64,000 bases of DNA from Cristatella mucedo (lineage: Eukaryota > Bryozoa > Phylactolaemata > Cristatellidae). The notes beneath the pieces are model-generated. The model was not told where the DNA came from and did not search any database. It saw only the letters and a program-made list of their open reading frames with translations. Made by a program: the position numbers and the translations under genes. The stretch covers positions 1,576,501 through 1,640,500 of the forward strand of contig WPIO01000041.1 in assembly GCA_009760855.2 (NCBI GenBank). The letters are read 5' to 3'. Below are positions 1 to 11,095 of this stretch, piece by piece. The number at the start of each line of letters is the position of its first letter. The first letter of the stretch is position 1.

Positions 1-747
1 TGCTCAAGTTCGGGCTTGCTTAGACAGAGATATTACATCTAAATTGGTCCATTCTTTGTGACATATCATCTTGACTTCTGTAACGCACTGCTTGCGTGTC
101 TGTCGGTCTGTGCAATCAGGTGCTAACAGTTGGAGCAAAAGTCGGCAGCTAGGCCTGTCTGTCGTGAGGGTCGCAGTTGCCACATTACGACACTTCTCGC
201 TAACCTGCACTGGCTACCAGTCAAGCAACGGATCGAATTCAAGGTTCTGTCACTCACTTTTAGGTCTCTTCATTCTTTGGCTCTAGCCTACTTAGCAGAT
301 TTACTCCTCACCAGGCTAAGAATTGTTCCACCGCTTTTCTGATCGAAATCGTTTAGTTACAACTCGTATGTATCTCAAATCCTTTGGAGACCGTGTTTGA
401 GTTCATACGGTCCCAAAGCCTGAAGCTCACTTCCGACCGGCATCACGACATCTCCTGACTTGACAACATTTAAATTGCAGCTAAAAACTCATCAATTTAT
501 CACAGCATTTAGTGGGTCCAAGTGATCCGTACTTTATGTGCTTATGCGTTCTGTCACTGTCACTAACCAAATTTGCATGCTGACCCTGTGCAAGTCACCT
601 CTAATCATGTTATGCTTGTTGTCATTGAGTTTGCTATAACTAATCATTCGACCTTGCTTCCTTTGCAGCATATATGAAGTTCCTAGAAAGACATTAAGTT
701 GTCTGAGGGCACTATACAAATGTATTAGTATTTTTATATTATTACGT
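1..747 (+). mobile_element. L2-clade LINE, 3' fragment (cut by window edge)
   Basis: The plus strand carries the C-terminal part of the L2 reverse-transcriptase polyprotein in broken frames; LHWLPVKQRIEFKVLSLTF is readable around 205-262. A 3' UTR follows, with the family's repeated 'gcatgctgaccctgtgca' phrases. The terminal hairpin (cctagaaagacattaag / gagggcac, about 674-712) and a decayed T-rich tail end near 747. It matches the longer copies at 55.1 and 10.2 kb. Several frameshifts and stops make it a dead fossil. The 5' end lies outside the window. Confidence 0.85.
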
Positions 748-1298
748 ATTCAAGTGAGTCGGAGTGTGCATCCGGTAGTATTGACCCGACAGGCAACGAC
801 CCATTTTGCTGCAATCAACCACAGAAAACGAAAATGAGTGACTCCTTTAAAGGAATTCAATGAATAAAGGAAACAAAATAAAAAGATATACAGACGTTAG
901 TCTTATTTCGAAATGAATCAATTAACTACAGAGCCGCCTGTATGTCTTTTGTTTGCACACCATACGCCCATCCTACTTCCATTGTTGGCACACCTTTCGC
1001 CGTGGTGTTAGGGTCATTTTTGTAGTGACCGCGGTTGCATCCTTCATGACAGGTACCCGCTTCATTTCGTACCTGTAGCTGCGTACCTGCTGCCCATGTA
1101 CCCATGTATGCGCTCCACTGCGTCGGGACTGTTGATGAGAAGTCACTCGTAGTGGTGTTGACTCCGTAGATTGACGAGCGCTAGAACCCGACCGGAATGT
1201 ACCAGCTAGGTTTTATTTTTAGACAAAAGAATGTAACGAGCCTGCAACTACTCTTTGTTTGTGTAGTGCAGTTTAGGGAGAGCCTACTATTTCTCTTT
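748..1298. other. Unannotated interval
   Basis: I see no recognisable gene or repeat here. It has average base composition and a GTACCTG-rich stretch at about 1050-1110. Confidence 0.5.
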
Positions 1299-1775
1299 TC
1301 AGTGTCTTGAAGAAGAACGGCTGGATAGGGGGGAAGTTGCTTAAATTATCTCGGTCTAATGTTGGGTTCTTAGTGAGTTTGTTAACAGCAACCTTTTTGA
1401 ATGATGCTTCGAAAAGACCCGAGGCATTTACGGTGTTAGCAATGCGAGGCAGCAGCAAATCTATAGATTACAATATGAGAATAGTTTATATGAAGCGCCT
1501 AGAAAGAGATTCTATAGATTATATTATATTTATATTATATTACATTACATTATCTAGATTATATATAGATTCTAATAGATTGAGTTCTCTGATGGTGCTT
1601 TATCAAGTGTATTATTATTATTATATGAAGTCAAGGGGGCTAGTAGTCTTCTTAGACCGGAAAAGAAACTTCAAGATTGGGTCACTAGCAGCAGGCGCGA
1701 AGGTTGACAGGTGGAGATAAACCGAGAAGCGGCGGATAAGAAGTTCAGTGGGGATGTTGCCTTAAGATGACTAAC
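1299..1775 (-). mobile_element. L2 LINE RT fragment, split by an inserted L2 tail
   Basis: 1299-1468 and about 1624-1775 both align, on the minus strand, to consecutive parts of the L2 polyprotein upstream of RT motif A (compare 36,870-37,210 in the best copy). Examples are 'gaagttgcttaaattatctcggtctaat' read in antisense and 'agtggggatgttgcc' at the far end. The two parts are separated by a plus-strand L2 3' tail at about 1484-1619. The frame is destroyed. The element is older than the inserted tail. Confidence 0.7.
1484..1619 (+). mobile_element. L2 3'-tail insertion with expanded hairpin loop
   Basis: The L2 terminal hairpin is recognisable as 'gaagcgcctagaaagagatt' at its start and 'gagttctctgatggtgcttt' at its end, followed by (ATT)n. 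About 80 bp of AT-rich sequence built from tcta/tata/catt motifs lies between the two arms, where other copies have only a few bases. It sits inside an antisense L2 fragment. Confidence 0.7.
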
Positions 1776-2035
1776 AAGGAAGCGACGCGACAAGGCATGC
1801 TGGGTATGAGTTTTGCTTTTTCCAAGCGGAACGTTTTGAGTCATCTTGGCATTCGCTTGCAAAATGAAACTGCACAGCAGAAGGCAGGAAAAGAGGTTCA
1901 ACCCAGAGAACCGCAAAGATATTACCCAGTTCTTTGTCGTCTATTGCTTCAGCGCTGACTGAGAGCTAATACGATTGATTTGCATTATTTGCCTACCTTC
2001 TTCGTGGCTGCTTAGAAAGAGTACATTATGCCAGC

Positions 2036-2170
2036 GTCCTGGCTAAGCCCAGAGGTTAAGGTGCTCGCCATCAACGACCGAGGTCAAGGTGTTTGCCGTA
2101 GAGGACCGGGGTCTCGGCATGCGTGAAGCGCCTGGATAGAGATTCAGTTCTTTAAGGTTGCGATACGCAA
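2036..2170 (+). mobile_element. SINE S2 (tRNA head, L2-type tail)
   Basis: The tRNA-like A-box region 'agcccagaggttaaggtgct' begins the element. The B-box side has decayed ('gaccggggtctcggc'). The tail 'gtgaagcgcctggatagag' plus 'attcagttcttta' is the shared L2-like hairpin tail. It abuts an S1 SINE in opposite orientation. Compare the better copy at 40,373. Confidence 0.75.
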
Positions 2171-2340
2171 ATACCAGCTGATTTTGCAGCTTCTTTTTTG
2201 CGCAGTGGCAGAAGAGCCTCAAAGGCTACCGCCACCGCTTGCAGTGGCAAAAGTGGATCGCCCGCCACAAGATTCGAACCCGCGATCTCGGGACCGAGGT
2301 CGCGTTAAGCAACCGCCTTACCTAGTGTGCCATCGCGGCT
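2171..2340 (-). mobile_element. SINE S1 (tRNA-derived), antisense
   Basis: On the minus strand: head 'ggcacactaggtaaggcgg', then the B box 'gggttcgaatc' (seen here as gattcgaaccc at about 2272), then the body 'gcgggcgatcc...cactgcaagcggtgg', ending 'ggctcttctgcc'. It agrees over its length with the copies at 7.85, 16.1, 35.05, 50.16 and 52.35 kb. It is a Pol III-type SINE rather than a tRNA gene, because a conserved non-tRNA body follows the head. Confidence 0.85.
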
Positions 2341-2439
2341 CACCGTGCACATTGATTAAATTCACTGCTGGCCTTTCACACTTTCCTGCATACGAGCCTC
2401 TTGCACCTGTGGAACTAACTGCACGAGCAGAGATTCCCA

Positions 2440-2443
<4 letters not shown>

Positions 2444-2492
<49 letters not shown>
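2444..2492. repeat. (AT)n microsatellite
   Basis: Uninterrupted TA dinucleotide run. Confidence 0.98.
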
Positions 2493-2496
<4 letters not shown>

Positions 2497-3833
2497 TCAC
2501 ACAGTCCTGCACTGCAAGAAATAATGATAACAGACGCCTCGAAGCAATGGAAGCAAGTTTTCGGTTTGGAAGAGATTAGTCTCGGTAATAAGGTTGATAC
2601 AAATGCTTCTGCAGTACACGGACGGTCGCCGAGAAACTCGCATTGGCTGGCATTAGATTCGTGCCTTGCCTGCAACGTGCGACAAAGCTCCCCTTGAGAG
2701 CAGCTTGCTGTACTACTGTATCGATTCGAGGATAGGCTGACAGAGAGGCTAGTCGGGGTTAGTCACGGCTGGTCTGGGAATGGCTATTGAAACCTAATTA
2801 GTCCCTTTACATGTTTGCCATTTACTCTTGAGACGTGACCGACCTATCTAAGCCAAACACGTGCATCTTCGTATTCTGATGCGATGCCTTTGGCAGGGTG
2901 CACGCACGCACCAGGCCCAGAAGCGACTGTTGGTGGTGACACATCCGCAATGCACAGCGAAGACCCGAAATCAGCCTTCGACAGCAAGCCTAGCAGCTTA
3001 TTCCAGACAAGAGATCAGAAGTTGAGGCCGCTATGCCGACCGCAAGTCGGCACGAGTGAGGTCAGCGATAGTGCTCAGACACTAGACAATGCCGATCAAA
3101 AGATGTGCAGGAAGTGATCATAAGGAGCCGCCGCCCTCTCTCAATACCAATTCTGGACAGCATTGTACGAACGCCCAGTGCGAACGCGACAAACGTCTTT
3201 ATTAGGACAGAGGCCGTCCTCTCAGCCACAATAGGTGCCCTCGGACGCGGCCGCTTGGAGCGCAGTCGGCAGCGGCCATTGTGAGCGCTTGCTGTCTGTC
3301 TGTTTCCCGAGCCGTTCGCCGGCCATTCTTCCGAATGGAAAACAAGCCAGATGTTGCCAAATACAGTGCGGCATTATCCGGCGCCAGCTCGTGCTACGTA
3401 CGGTCAATATTCAGCGGCTGCGCTGGGCTGGGCCATCAAAGTATTGAGCCGCTGTCGCCAGCGAAGCAGCCGAAAGCGTTCAGAGGGGCTGCCACGATCT
3501 CGCTGGAGCGAATAGTCGAATAGCGACGATATTCGCTGGAGCCGAAGTTCAGGATCGACCAAAGTTCAGGGTCGCTCGGCCGTGCTGTAATCCTGCTGTT
3601 GCCTGTCGTCTCGGTATTGCCGCCTTCGGCGTGCTGCCGATCGCGCGGTGACACAGAACACTGCATTAAACTGAATGCTGCACACCTGGTCCGAAAGTCG
3701 TTTTAGCTTCTAGAGGTAGTAAACCCGACATAACGAGGTCTACGATTCAAGTTCCTCCTTATTCCTTGCGTGCTACGATTCATCCCTTTGCTGCATAAAT
3801 CCTATTGGCATTCAAGCCGATATACAGCGAATG
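2493..3833. other. Unannotated interval
   Basis: Moderately GC-rich sequence. Short open frames such as 2884-3117 show no family resemblance. I see no repeat or RNA gene. Confidence 0.4.
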
Positions 3834-4206
3834 TAATAATAATAATAATAATAATAACGAACTTGATAAAGCGCCCTCAGAGAACTCAATCTCTCTCTAG
3901 GCGCTTTACAGTTGCTGCAAATGGAAATGCAATTGGATGGTGAGTAGGATCATGCTTGACAAACAAACAAAATGAATAACATGGTTAGGGGTGACATGCA
4001 CAGGGTCAGCATGCAAATGTGGTTAGTGGCAGCATGCACAGTGTCAGCACGCATAAGCACATCAAGGACGAATCACAGGGACCCACTGAATGCTGTCCTA
4101 AATAGGTGCGTTTTAAAATTCTTTTTAAATGTGGTCAGGTCAGGGGATGTTCTGACGCAGGTCGGGAGGGAGTTCCAGGCTTTGGGAGCGTACGAACTAG
4201 ATAGCG
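3834..4206 (-). mobile_element. L2 LINE, 5'-truncated 3' end
   Basis: Read on the minus strand it ends in the hairpin (aaagcgccctcagagaac / tctctctaggcgcttta) and (ATT)n. The full 3' UTR is present, with the last part of the coding region down to the FGDRAFSSYAPKAWNS equivalent. The 5' truncation is at about 4206. Confidence 0.9.
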
Positions 4207-4595
4207 TTCGGGTGCGTTGCGGCGACTCCTGAACTAAAAGTCCTCCGCGACAGACTCAGTGGAAGACAGTATCAGAAGAAGAACCCAGCAAATACCGTGA
4301 GGGGAAAATGCGTTCCTAGCTGCTGCTTACACGTCGTCAAGTCGGGGGATGCTGTGACAGCGTCGGACGAGAGGAGGAGTTCTGACCTTTAAGCAGCATT
4401 CCAACAAAAGGCTTGGTCTCCAAAGACTTGTGAAGCTTCTTACGTTGGTCTTTCTCTTCTGCTGCCAACTTATCGCCGCACCGCCGGAAGTTCTCAGCTG
4501 TTGCCAAGTACTGGTACCGACCCGACTCTCGTAGACTATGCTACACGGCAAGAAATGTGTATGTGTCGCGCGAGGTTTACATGTATATATATATA

Positions 4596-4733
4596 ACATA
4601 TTTGTATAGCGCCCCAAGAGAACTTAATCTCTATTCAGGCGCTTCACACATGCCTCGGGGCTCGAGCCTGCGACCTCAGCCAGACCTTGGTCGGGGCGAG
4701 CACCTTAACCGCTGGACCAAACCAGCTCAGCGA
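4596..4733 (-). mobile_element. SINE S2, antisense
   Basis: On the minus strand: tRNA-like head with 'tggtccagcggttaaggtgc', then 'ccgaccaaggtctggctgag' and B box 'gggctcgagc'-type sequence, then the L2-like tail 'gaagcgcctgaatagagatt' and an AT-rich end. It nearly matches the 40.37 kb copy. Confidence 0.9.
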
Positions 4734-5217
4734 CACGGAGACTAGACAGTTCTGTCGGCTTTCTTTCGCAGACGACAGGCGCGCAGTCGAAAGGTCAGGA
4801 AACGCAAGGTCAGCCAAGTGCGCGAAGCTCGCCGAGGACTCGCCGTGTGCGCGGCGCGAATTCTTCGTCGCGCCTCTCGCTTCAGCGCCGACCGAGCTGA
4901 AGCGTTTCAGGACGCATCGAGTTTCTGTTCGACGCTTCGAGCGCTTCTGTGTCACTCCGCTGTCTGCAGTGCCTCCTTTTTTCGCTCTCTTTCTTGAGCC
5001 TCTCGCACCTGCAGAGTCGAGCAGAGCCGAGCATCCGGGTCATTTAGCGCTCAGCCTCCCCCCTTTCGGCCCCTTTGGACCACCGGACGGATGTAGCTTC
5101 AGCGCCTCCGTTCCGTGCGGCCGTACGTCAGTCGACGCCTGCTCGGTAAACTGGTTCAAGTTCAAGGTTGAGCGTGGGATGAGCTTGTGGAATTTCTCTC
5201 CGCGGTCGCAACATTCG

Positions 5218-5264
5218 CAGAGCGTCTCCAGAGAACGAAATCTCTTTCTGGGCACTTCCGTTTC
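5218..5264 (-). mobile_element. L2 tail-like fragment
   Basis: 'ccagagaacgaaatctcttt' followed by 'ctgggcactt' resembles the L2 terminal hairpin in antisense, without an (ATT)n tail. Confidence 0.4.
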
Positions 5265-5444
5265 TTGGCGCTAGGCTTTCCGCTCACTTCCGCAACGCTT
5301 TTCGCTCGAGCGGTCGATCCTGAGAGCGCAGACGGTACGCGCTTGAGTCAGGTAGAGAATCAGAGACGCAGCCGATCCATTATTATTATCGTCGTCACTG
5401 TCCTTATCATCGTCATCATCATCGTTATCATTGTTATCAAACCA

Positions 5445-5592
5445 TCCTGCTGGGTCGTAGCCCAGGGGCAAGGTGCACGAACTTCGCGACGCAGGTCGCG
5501 AGCTCGATTCCCGTCCGCGGCAGGCGATTCCGCACGACACCCTGCAAGCGGGCTGGCGGCTCCGCTGTCGCTCTATAAACGAGGCCTGAGAC
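5445..5592 (+). mobile_element. SINE with variant tRNA head and S1-type body
   Basis: The head 'gtagcccaggggcaaggtgc' resembles an A box. A B box 'gagctcgattcccg' lies near 5499-5512, then a 'ggcaggcgattcc...ctgcaagcgggctgg' body and the S1 end 'ccgctgtcgctctataaac'. GC content is raised, like its surroundings. It is diverged from the main S1 copies. Confidence 0.65.
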
Positions 5593-6987
5593 TTGAGACG
5601 ATGGCCGACTTCGGCTCGAAATCGGTCATCGTCGGTCAGCTCTCGCTCTCCTTCTCGCTGCGCTTCAGTTTGGCGGCGGCTCCTCAAGGCGCTCCTCTCA
5701 ACACTTCGCTACCAAAAAGTCGCGGGGCCGAGCAGCGCGGCAGCGGCGCCGGCAGCCAGCAACTCTCCGCTGGCCGCTTCCGCTCGATCGGCCGTCTCAA
5801 TCCGCGGGCAATTCCTCGCTGGTCGACGCAAGCGGACCGACGACGGCCTGCAGCCCTTCTGCCGCTCCGGAAACGGAGACGCTGGAGAGGCCGCTCTTCG
5901 CTTTCGGTCTGGCAGTTTCGAGCTGCAAAGCACGAGTCTCCGCGGCGCTGATGCGGCAAAGCTGCGGCGGCCGCGGGCGGCGGCGGCGGCGGGAGAGACG
6001 AAGAAGAGCTGCGGTCGCCACCGTCGCTTCCGCTCTCGACCCGCAGTCTGCTGAAGAGCACGCATTCGGTTGGCTATCGGCCCCCGGTGCAGTCGAGAGC
6101 ACGCGCGCAAGCGACAGCGGTCGAGCTTGGTGGTCCGGTCGTCGCACTTGCCGCCGCCGTCGCCGCCGTCGCGAGGTGATGGGGGGGGGGGGCGAAAACG
6201 AAAACAAAAGCTTGCCTGTTCTCTCGCAGAGCGGCGGTTATCGGCCCGAGAGGCCGGCCAGCGCAGGAAGCAGATGGGATGGCCACCTGCTTCCATCCGG
6301 GCGGGACAAGGGAGAGAGAGCGACGAGAGATGCAGAGCCGACCGCGGCGGCGGCGTCGATGACTCAGCCGGAGCCGCTCCGAGGATTAATTAACCGCAGC
6401 AGCGGCGCGGGCAGACTCACAGACATCAGTCATCCGCGCAAATGTCGGCAGTGGACGTTTTTTGAAGTGGCGCTGAATGGCCGCGCGTAATTGGCCGGCC
6501 CTTTCAGTCGGCGGGCGGGCGGCGCCAATTTACGCGTCGTATTTACCGGCGCTCGGGAAGTGCGCGGCGGCGTCCCTCGCACACTTCCCGGCAGCTCCGG
6601 GCGCTTCAATTGGCCTTCTGTCCGTCCTCGGCTCCGCGTCGGTAAGGAGCTGGCGGACGGACCGCCGGCAGGCGGCTGGGATCCTTGGCTGCGTGCCAGC
6701 TAATGCGGCGGTGTCGCACGTTCGTGCAGCCGCGTAACTCTGCTATGGGCGCAGCGCTCGCAGCGGACTTGCGCGGCTGCATGAACAAACGACGCTCCGC
6801 TAATAAACGGGGTTTTTGGGTATAGAGTTCAGGTCAAAGGGTTTGGGGTTTAGTGCTGTTTAGGTATTGGAGGAAAAGGTCTAAAAAATTGTAAAGAAAA
6901 ATACAGCCATGTTTATTTAAACGCAAACGTAAGCGTACGTTGGCGACCGTTGACAGCCTGCCCCGAGCACCGCGCCCACAGCAGACT

Positions 6988-7164
6988 TAATAATAATAAT
7001 AATAATAATAATTCGCTTGATAAAGCGCCCTCGGAGAACTCAATCTCTCTCTAGGCGCTTTACATTTGCCGTAAAGTGAAATGCAATTGAATGGTGAGTA
7101 AAATCATGCTTGAAAAACGGACGAAATGAATAGTATGGTTAGGGGTGACATGCACAGGGTCAGA
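6988..7164 (-). mobile_element. L2 LINE, 3' UTR only
   Basis: (AAT)n, hairpin and about 120 bp of 3' UTR on the minus strand, ending abruptly after 'gacatgcacagggtcag'. Severely 5'-truncated. Confidence 0.9.
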
Positions 7165-7850
7165 CTTACGCGGCTGTGCGAACGTGCGACGCACGCCGCA
7201 CGAGCTGGCCCGCCAGCTGACAGCGCTCAGTCGGCATCGCCGGTCGGCAATCGAGAAAGAATCAGACAGACCCTGGGCCTTAGAGTCTAGAGTTACGGTA
7301 CTCGCGCACTTCTCGAGCCGACGGGTCTCGTGCGTTCGAGCTAGCTCTCGTTGCTTGCTGCGAGCGAACGAATGCTCGCTCATCTGGCGGGGCGGTCTTG
7401 CGCGGCGGTATGCAAACGAGGCTGCAGAAACCTTTCATCTTTACGTCGCTGTGCCTCGGCTCGACTCGACGAGCGGTCGGGATTTCACTCGAGGCTTTAC
7501 GGCACGGCGCGACGAGGGTGGAATAATTGCCCGCCCGCTCCGCGTCGATTTCCTGCACTCTCTCCTAGATAGCAGTCGCCGCCGCCTGCCCCCTCCGAGG
7601 ATGACCAAATAAACGCGCGCCCGTAGGTAGCCTTAATAAGAAGCGTCGGACTCGGGCGGTCCGCCGCCGCCGGCCTAATTGGCAGACGGCGGCGGATAGC
7701 AGCGGCTGCTGATAGAGCTCGTGTGGCCGTACCGATCGCCGGATGGAGATCCGTTCGAGATGGCGTCCGTCGAAGCGCATCGGAAGACGCTGCAATGGCC
7801 TCTGAGCCCAATAAAATGCGCTGCTGTGGTTCCTGACGCATTTAACGCAG
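7165..7850. other. CpG-rich unannotated interval
   Basis: GC- and CpG-rich with open frames on both strands, none recognisable. It may be a continuation of the island at 4.7-6.8 kb, interrupted by an L2 tail. Confidence 0.4.
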
Positions 7851-8020
7851 TCCAAGGGTACACTAGGTAAGGCGGTTGCTTTCACGACCTCGGTCCCGAA
7901 GTCGTGGGTTCGATTCCTGCGGTGGGCGATTCTATATCGCCACTGTAAGCGGTGGTGATAGCCGTACAGGCTCTTCTGTCGCTATACAAAAAGAGGCTGT
8001 TTAATCAGCTAGGATTCATT
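7850..8020 (+). mobile_element. SINE S1
   Basis: Head 'acactaggtaaggcggttgc', B box 'gtgggttcgattcctgc' at about 7904-7920, body with 'cactgtaagcggtggtgata', end 'ggctcttctgtcgctataca'. One of the best-preserved S1 copies. Confidence 0.9.
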
Positions 8021-8426
8021 TGTTATTTATTTAAGGGTACCGCGAGCGTGCACCTTCAAGGAGCCATCTTGCTAAGTGGGATTCGGGGAATGTAATTAAT
8101 CAGGCCGTCTGCGAGCTGGGGAGAATAAGCCAGTATTTTTTGTCATTTTCGGCGGACTTTTTCGGCGAGCGAAGCTGCAGCTGTGAGCAAGCCAGAGCGA
8201 TGCACTCACGACTGACGCGGCCCGGGCGATTGCAACGTACTTCCGGTTGAAGTGTGCAAGCTGCTAGATTTTTCAGGTTAGGAAAGCTCCAAAGTTTGAA
8301 GGTACGCCAACTATCGAGTTCTCGTCTCTACTCCGATAGACTCTTCTGCTAGAGCAATTAATCAATGCAAAGTGTCGGACGAGCAAAATGCGACTCGAGT
8401 AGAAGCCTTAAGCGGATTACTGACAT
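8021..8426. other. Unannotated interval
   Basis: No recognisable feature. Confidence 0.4.
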
Positions 8427-8821
8427 AACTGACTTCCGTCACGACATCCCCTATAATAATAATAATAATAATGCGCTTGATAAAGCGCCCTTAGAACTCA
8501 ATATCTCTCTAGGCGCTTTACATTTGCTGCCTTGACCACGCTTAAAAGAAATTAAAAACGCACCTATTCATCTCAGCATTTAGTGGGTCCCTGCGATTCA
8601 TCCTTTATGTGCTTATGCATGATGACACTGTTGCATGCTGACACTAACCATACCTGCATGCTGACCCTGTGCATATGACCCCTAACCGTGCTATTTTTGC
8701 TATTTCTCAAGCATGCTGCCACTTCAGTCGTGTTCCTTTTTCAGTAAATGCAAAGCGTCTAGAAAGAGATTGAGTTCTCTGAGGATGCTTTATCAAGTGT
8801 GCCATTATTAATATTATTATT
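8427..8821 (+). mobile_element. L2 LINE 3' end, split by an inverted tail insertion
   Basis: 8427-8452 reads 'cttccgtcacgacatcccct' and 8530-8821 resumes with 'cttgaccac' and the end of the coding region, the 3' UTR, the hairpin and a short ATT tail. Joining the halves restores the family sequence 'cacgacatcccctgacttg' seen elsewhere. The intervening 8453-8529 is a minus-strand L2 tail. Confidence 0.85.
8453..8529 (-). mobile_element. L2 tail-only insertion
   Basis: (AAT)n plus the terminal hairpin and 'catttgctgc', about 77 bp in all, inverted relative to the L2 copy it interrupts. Confidence 0.85.
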
Positions 8822-8880
8822 GTTCTGCGAATAAGATAACCACGATGAGCTGCAGACGGCGTGCACTTTGTATCAATATC

Positions 8881-9400
8881 TGGCCTGTGCACTCAAGCGC
8901 TTACAGCTTGCGAAAAACACTGCAGCTAGGCTTGTCTGTCGTGAGCGTCGAAGTTGCCACATCTCATCACTTCTCGCCGAATGCACTGGCTCCCAGTCAA
9001 GCAATGCATCGACTTCAAGGTTTTGTCACTCACTTTTAGGTCCCTTCATTCTTTGGCTCCAGCCTACCTATCAGATCTACTCCCCTACCAGGCTAAGCAT
9101 CGCACCACCCAATTTTAGGAATCTTATTGTGAACCCATACCTCGTACAGACCTCAAATCATTTGGAGATTGTGCCTTTAGCTCGTGTGCTCCCAAAGTCT
9201 GGAACTCACATCCGACTTGCGTCATGACATCTGACTTGTCCACATTAAAAATAAAAACTAAAAACGCATCTATTCATGACAGCATTTAGTGGGTCCCTGC
9301 GATTCGACCTTTATGTGCTTATGAGTGCTGACCCTGTCACTAACCATACTTTCATACTGACCCTGTGCGTGTCACCCCTAACCATGTTATTCATGTTGCT
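8881..9400 (+). mobile_element. L2 LINE, 3' portion lacking the tail
   Basis: It begins in the RT C-terminal domain (AARLVCRERRSCHISS readable near 8920-8965), runs through the end of the coding region and the 3' UTR, and stops after 'accatgttattcatgttg' without the hairpin or (ATT)n. Multiple frameshifts. Confidence 0.85.
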
Positions 9401-9757
9401 TCTTGACTATTACTATTGATATACATAGTCGAGAAATTTATTGTAGGAAGCTCTAGCATTCACTTTCCTGCACTCGACCCCGTCTCCTCCTACTTCTGCT
9501 CCTGCACCTCGACTGCCCTGCGACTGAACTCACGAGCTGCATTCTGCAGAGCCAGTCAAGCGTGCAACTCTCGCCGCCGCCGGCCGAGCCGCCTGAGCCG
9601 CCGGATGTGGGAAACGAGTTTAAATCTTTCGCAAATACGTAGGAACATGCTTCCATTAGATTCGCCTGGCGGCGAAAAGAGCGAAAGCTGCGGCGGCGGG
9701 TAGTGACAGCCGCGTAATCCTTTCTCGAGCAGCCTTACAGCAATACGTAGACACACT

Positions 9758-9927
<170 letters not shown>

Positions 9928-9955
9928 ATCCCGCGTAGCTTTGAAGAAGAAAAAA

Positions 9956-10014
9956 ATAATAATTCACTTGATAAAGCGCCCTCAGAGAACTTAATCTCTC
10001 TCTAGGCGCTTTAA
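9956..10014 (-). mobile_element. L2 tail-only insertion
   Basis: Short AAT run plus the terminal hairpin in antisense, then unrelated AT-rich sequence. No 3' UTR. Confidence 0.85.
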
Positions 10015-10185
10015 TATGATGTATGATTAATATGATTTAAAATGATCAATCGTGTCAAAACTCGAAGCGCACGCTTTTTCCTAATACCTGCAAATCCACT
10101 TCTCCAGCCCGCCTCGAAGTCATCGTACAAGAGGTTCAATCTTCAGTTAAATGAATGCCTGCGTACTGTCAGTCGAATTTATATA

Positions 10186-10761
10186 GCGCTATCGCGGTTG
10201 CCACATTACTCCACTTCTCGCCGACCTGCACTGGCTACCAGTCAAGCAACGGATTGACTTCAAGGTTTTGTCGCTCACTTTTAGGTCCCTTCATTCTATG
10301 GCTCCAGCCTATCTGTCAGATATACTACCCCATCAGGCTAAGCATCGTACCACCCGCTTTTCGGAATCCAACAGTCTACAAATACCTCGTACAAACCTTA
10401 AATCCTTTGGAGACCGTGCATTTAGTTCATACGCTCCCAAAGCCTGGAACTCCCTCCTGACCTGCGTCAGAACATCCCATGACCTGACCACATTTAAAAG
10501 GAACCTAAAAACACACCTATTTAGGACAGCATTTAGTGGGTCCCTGTGATTCGTCCTTCACGTGCTTATGCGTGCTGACACTGCATGCTGCCACTAACCA
10601 CATTTGCATGCTGACCCTGTGCATGTCACCCCTAACCATATAATTCATTTCGTTTGTTTTTCAAGCATGATTTTACTTACCGTTCAATTGCATTTCACTT
10701 TACAGCAAATGTAAAGCGCCTAGAGAGAAATTAAGTTCTCTGAGGGCGCTTTATCAAGTGA

Positions 10762-10797
<36 letters not shown>

Positions 10798-10798
10798 G
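10186..10798 (+). mobile_element. L2 LINE, 5'-truncated, complete 3' end
   Basis: It starts within the RT C-terminal region ('cgcggttgccacattactcc'). The frame ending ...FRTAFSGSL stops at 10,549. The 3' UTR, hairpin and a long (ATT)n to 10,798 follow. At least one frameshift lies within the coding part (10155-10460 and 10268-10549 carry it in different frames). It is very similar to the 55.1 kb copy, so a young insertion. Confidence 0.92.
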
Positions 10799-11042
10799 CA
10801 CCCTCCTCGAACCATAGATATTAGTAGCTCCGAAGAGAGACTTACGAGCATTCGCTGCGAAAACGGCAGCCAGCAGCGTCGCCACGTTACGCAACGGTGC
10901 CAACAATTTAAGCGCGGGGGAACTAGGAGAACCTCGGTAAGCAGCACAGGCGCGCGCTCATTATTCGAAAGTAAGCTGAATAGGGGCGCCAGTAAAGAAC
11001 AGAGGGAGTGCCAAAATAGATAATAACAATGACGACAATAAT

Positions 11043-11095
11043 AATACACTCGTGCAGCGCCCGCAGAGAACTCGATCGCTGTCCAGGCGCTTCAG
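11043..11095 (-). mobile_element. L2/S2 tail fragment
   Basis: 'gcagcgcccgcagagaactc' and 'ctgtccaggcgcttcag' form the shared hairpin in antisense. It cannot be assigned to LINE or SINE. Confidence 0.6.

Larger units (their letters stand above)
4740..6790. other. CpG-rich island-like region
   Basis: GC-rich DNA with very frequent CpG, purine/pyrimidine triplet runs (gccgcc, ggcggc), a G10 run near 6181, a TGACTCA site at 6360 and three ATTGG/CCAAT boxes (6490-6494, 6525-6529, 6609-6613) around a GGCGGGCGGG stretch. Long open frames on both strands are a by-product of high GC and show no protein-family motif. This could be a promoter or CpG island of a gene not visible here, but no exon is recognisable. 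Confidence 0.45.

Noticed and set aside
5593-6490. Long Arg/Ala-rich proteins on both strands in the GC-rich island
   Set aside because: Overlapping open frames on both strands are expected at high GC, and none shows a domain or splice logic.
7857-7930. True tRNA genes at the A/B-box blocks (also 16.1, 35.1, 40.4, 50.2 and 52.4 kb)
   Set aside because: Each is followed by a conserved non-tRNA body and tail and recurs as a family, so these are SINEs. No intact cloverleaf seen.
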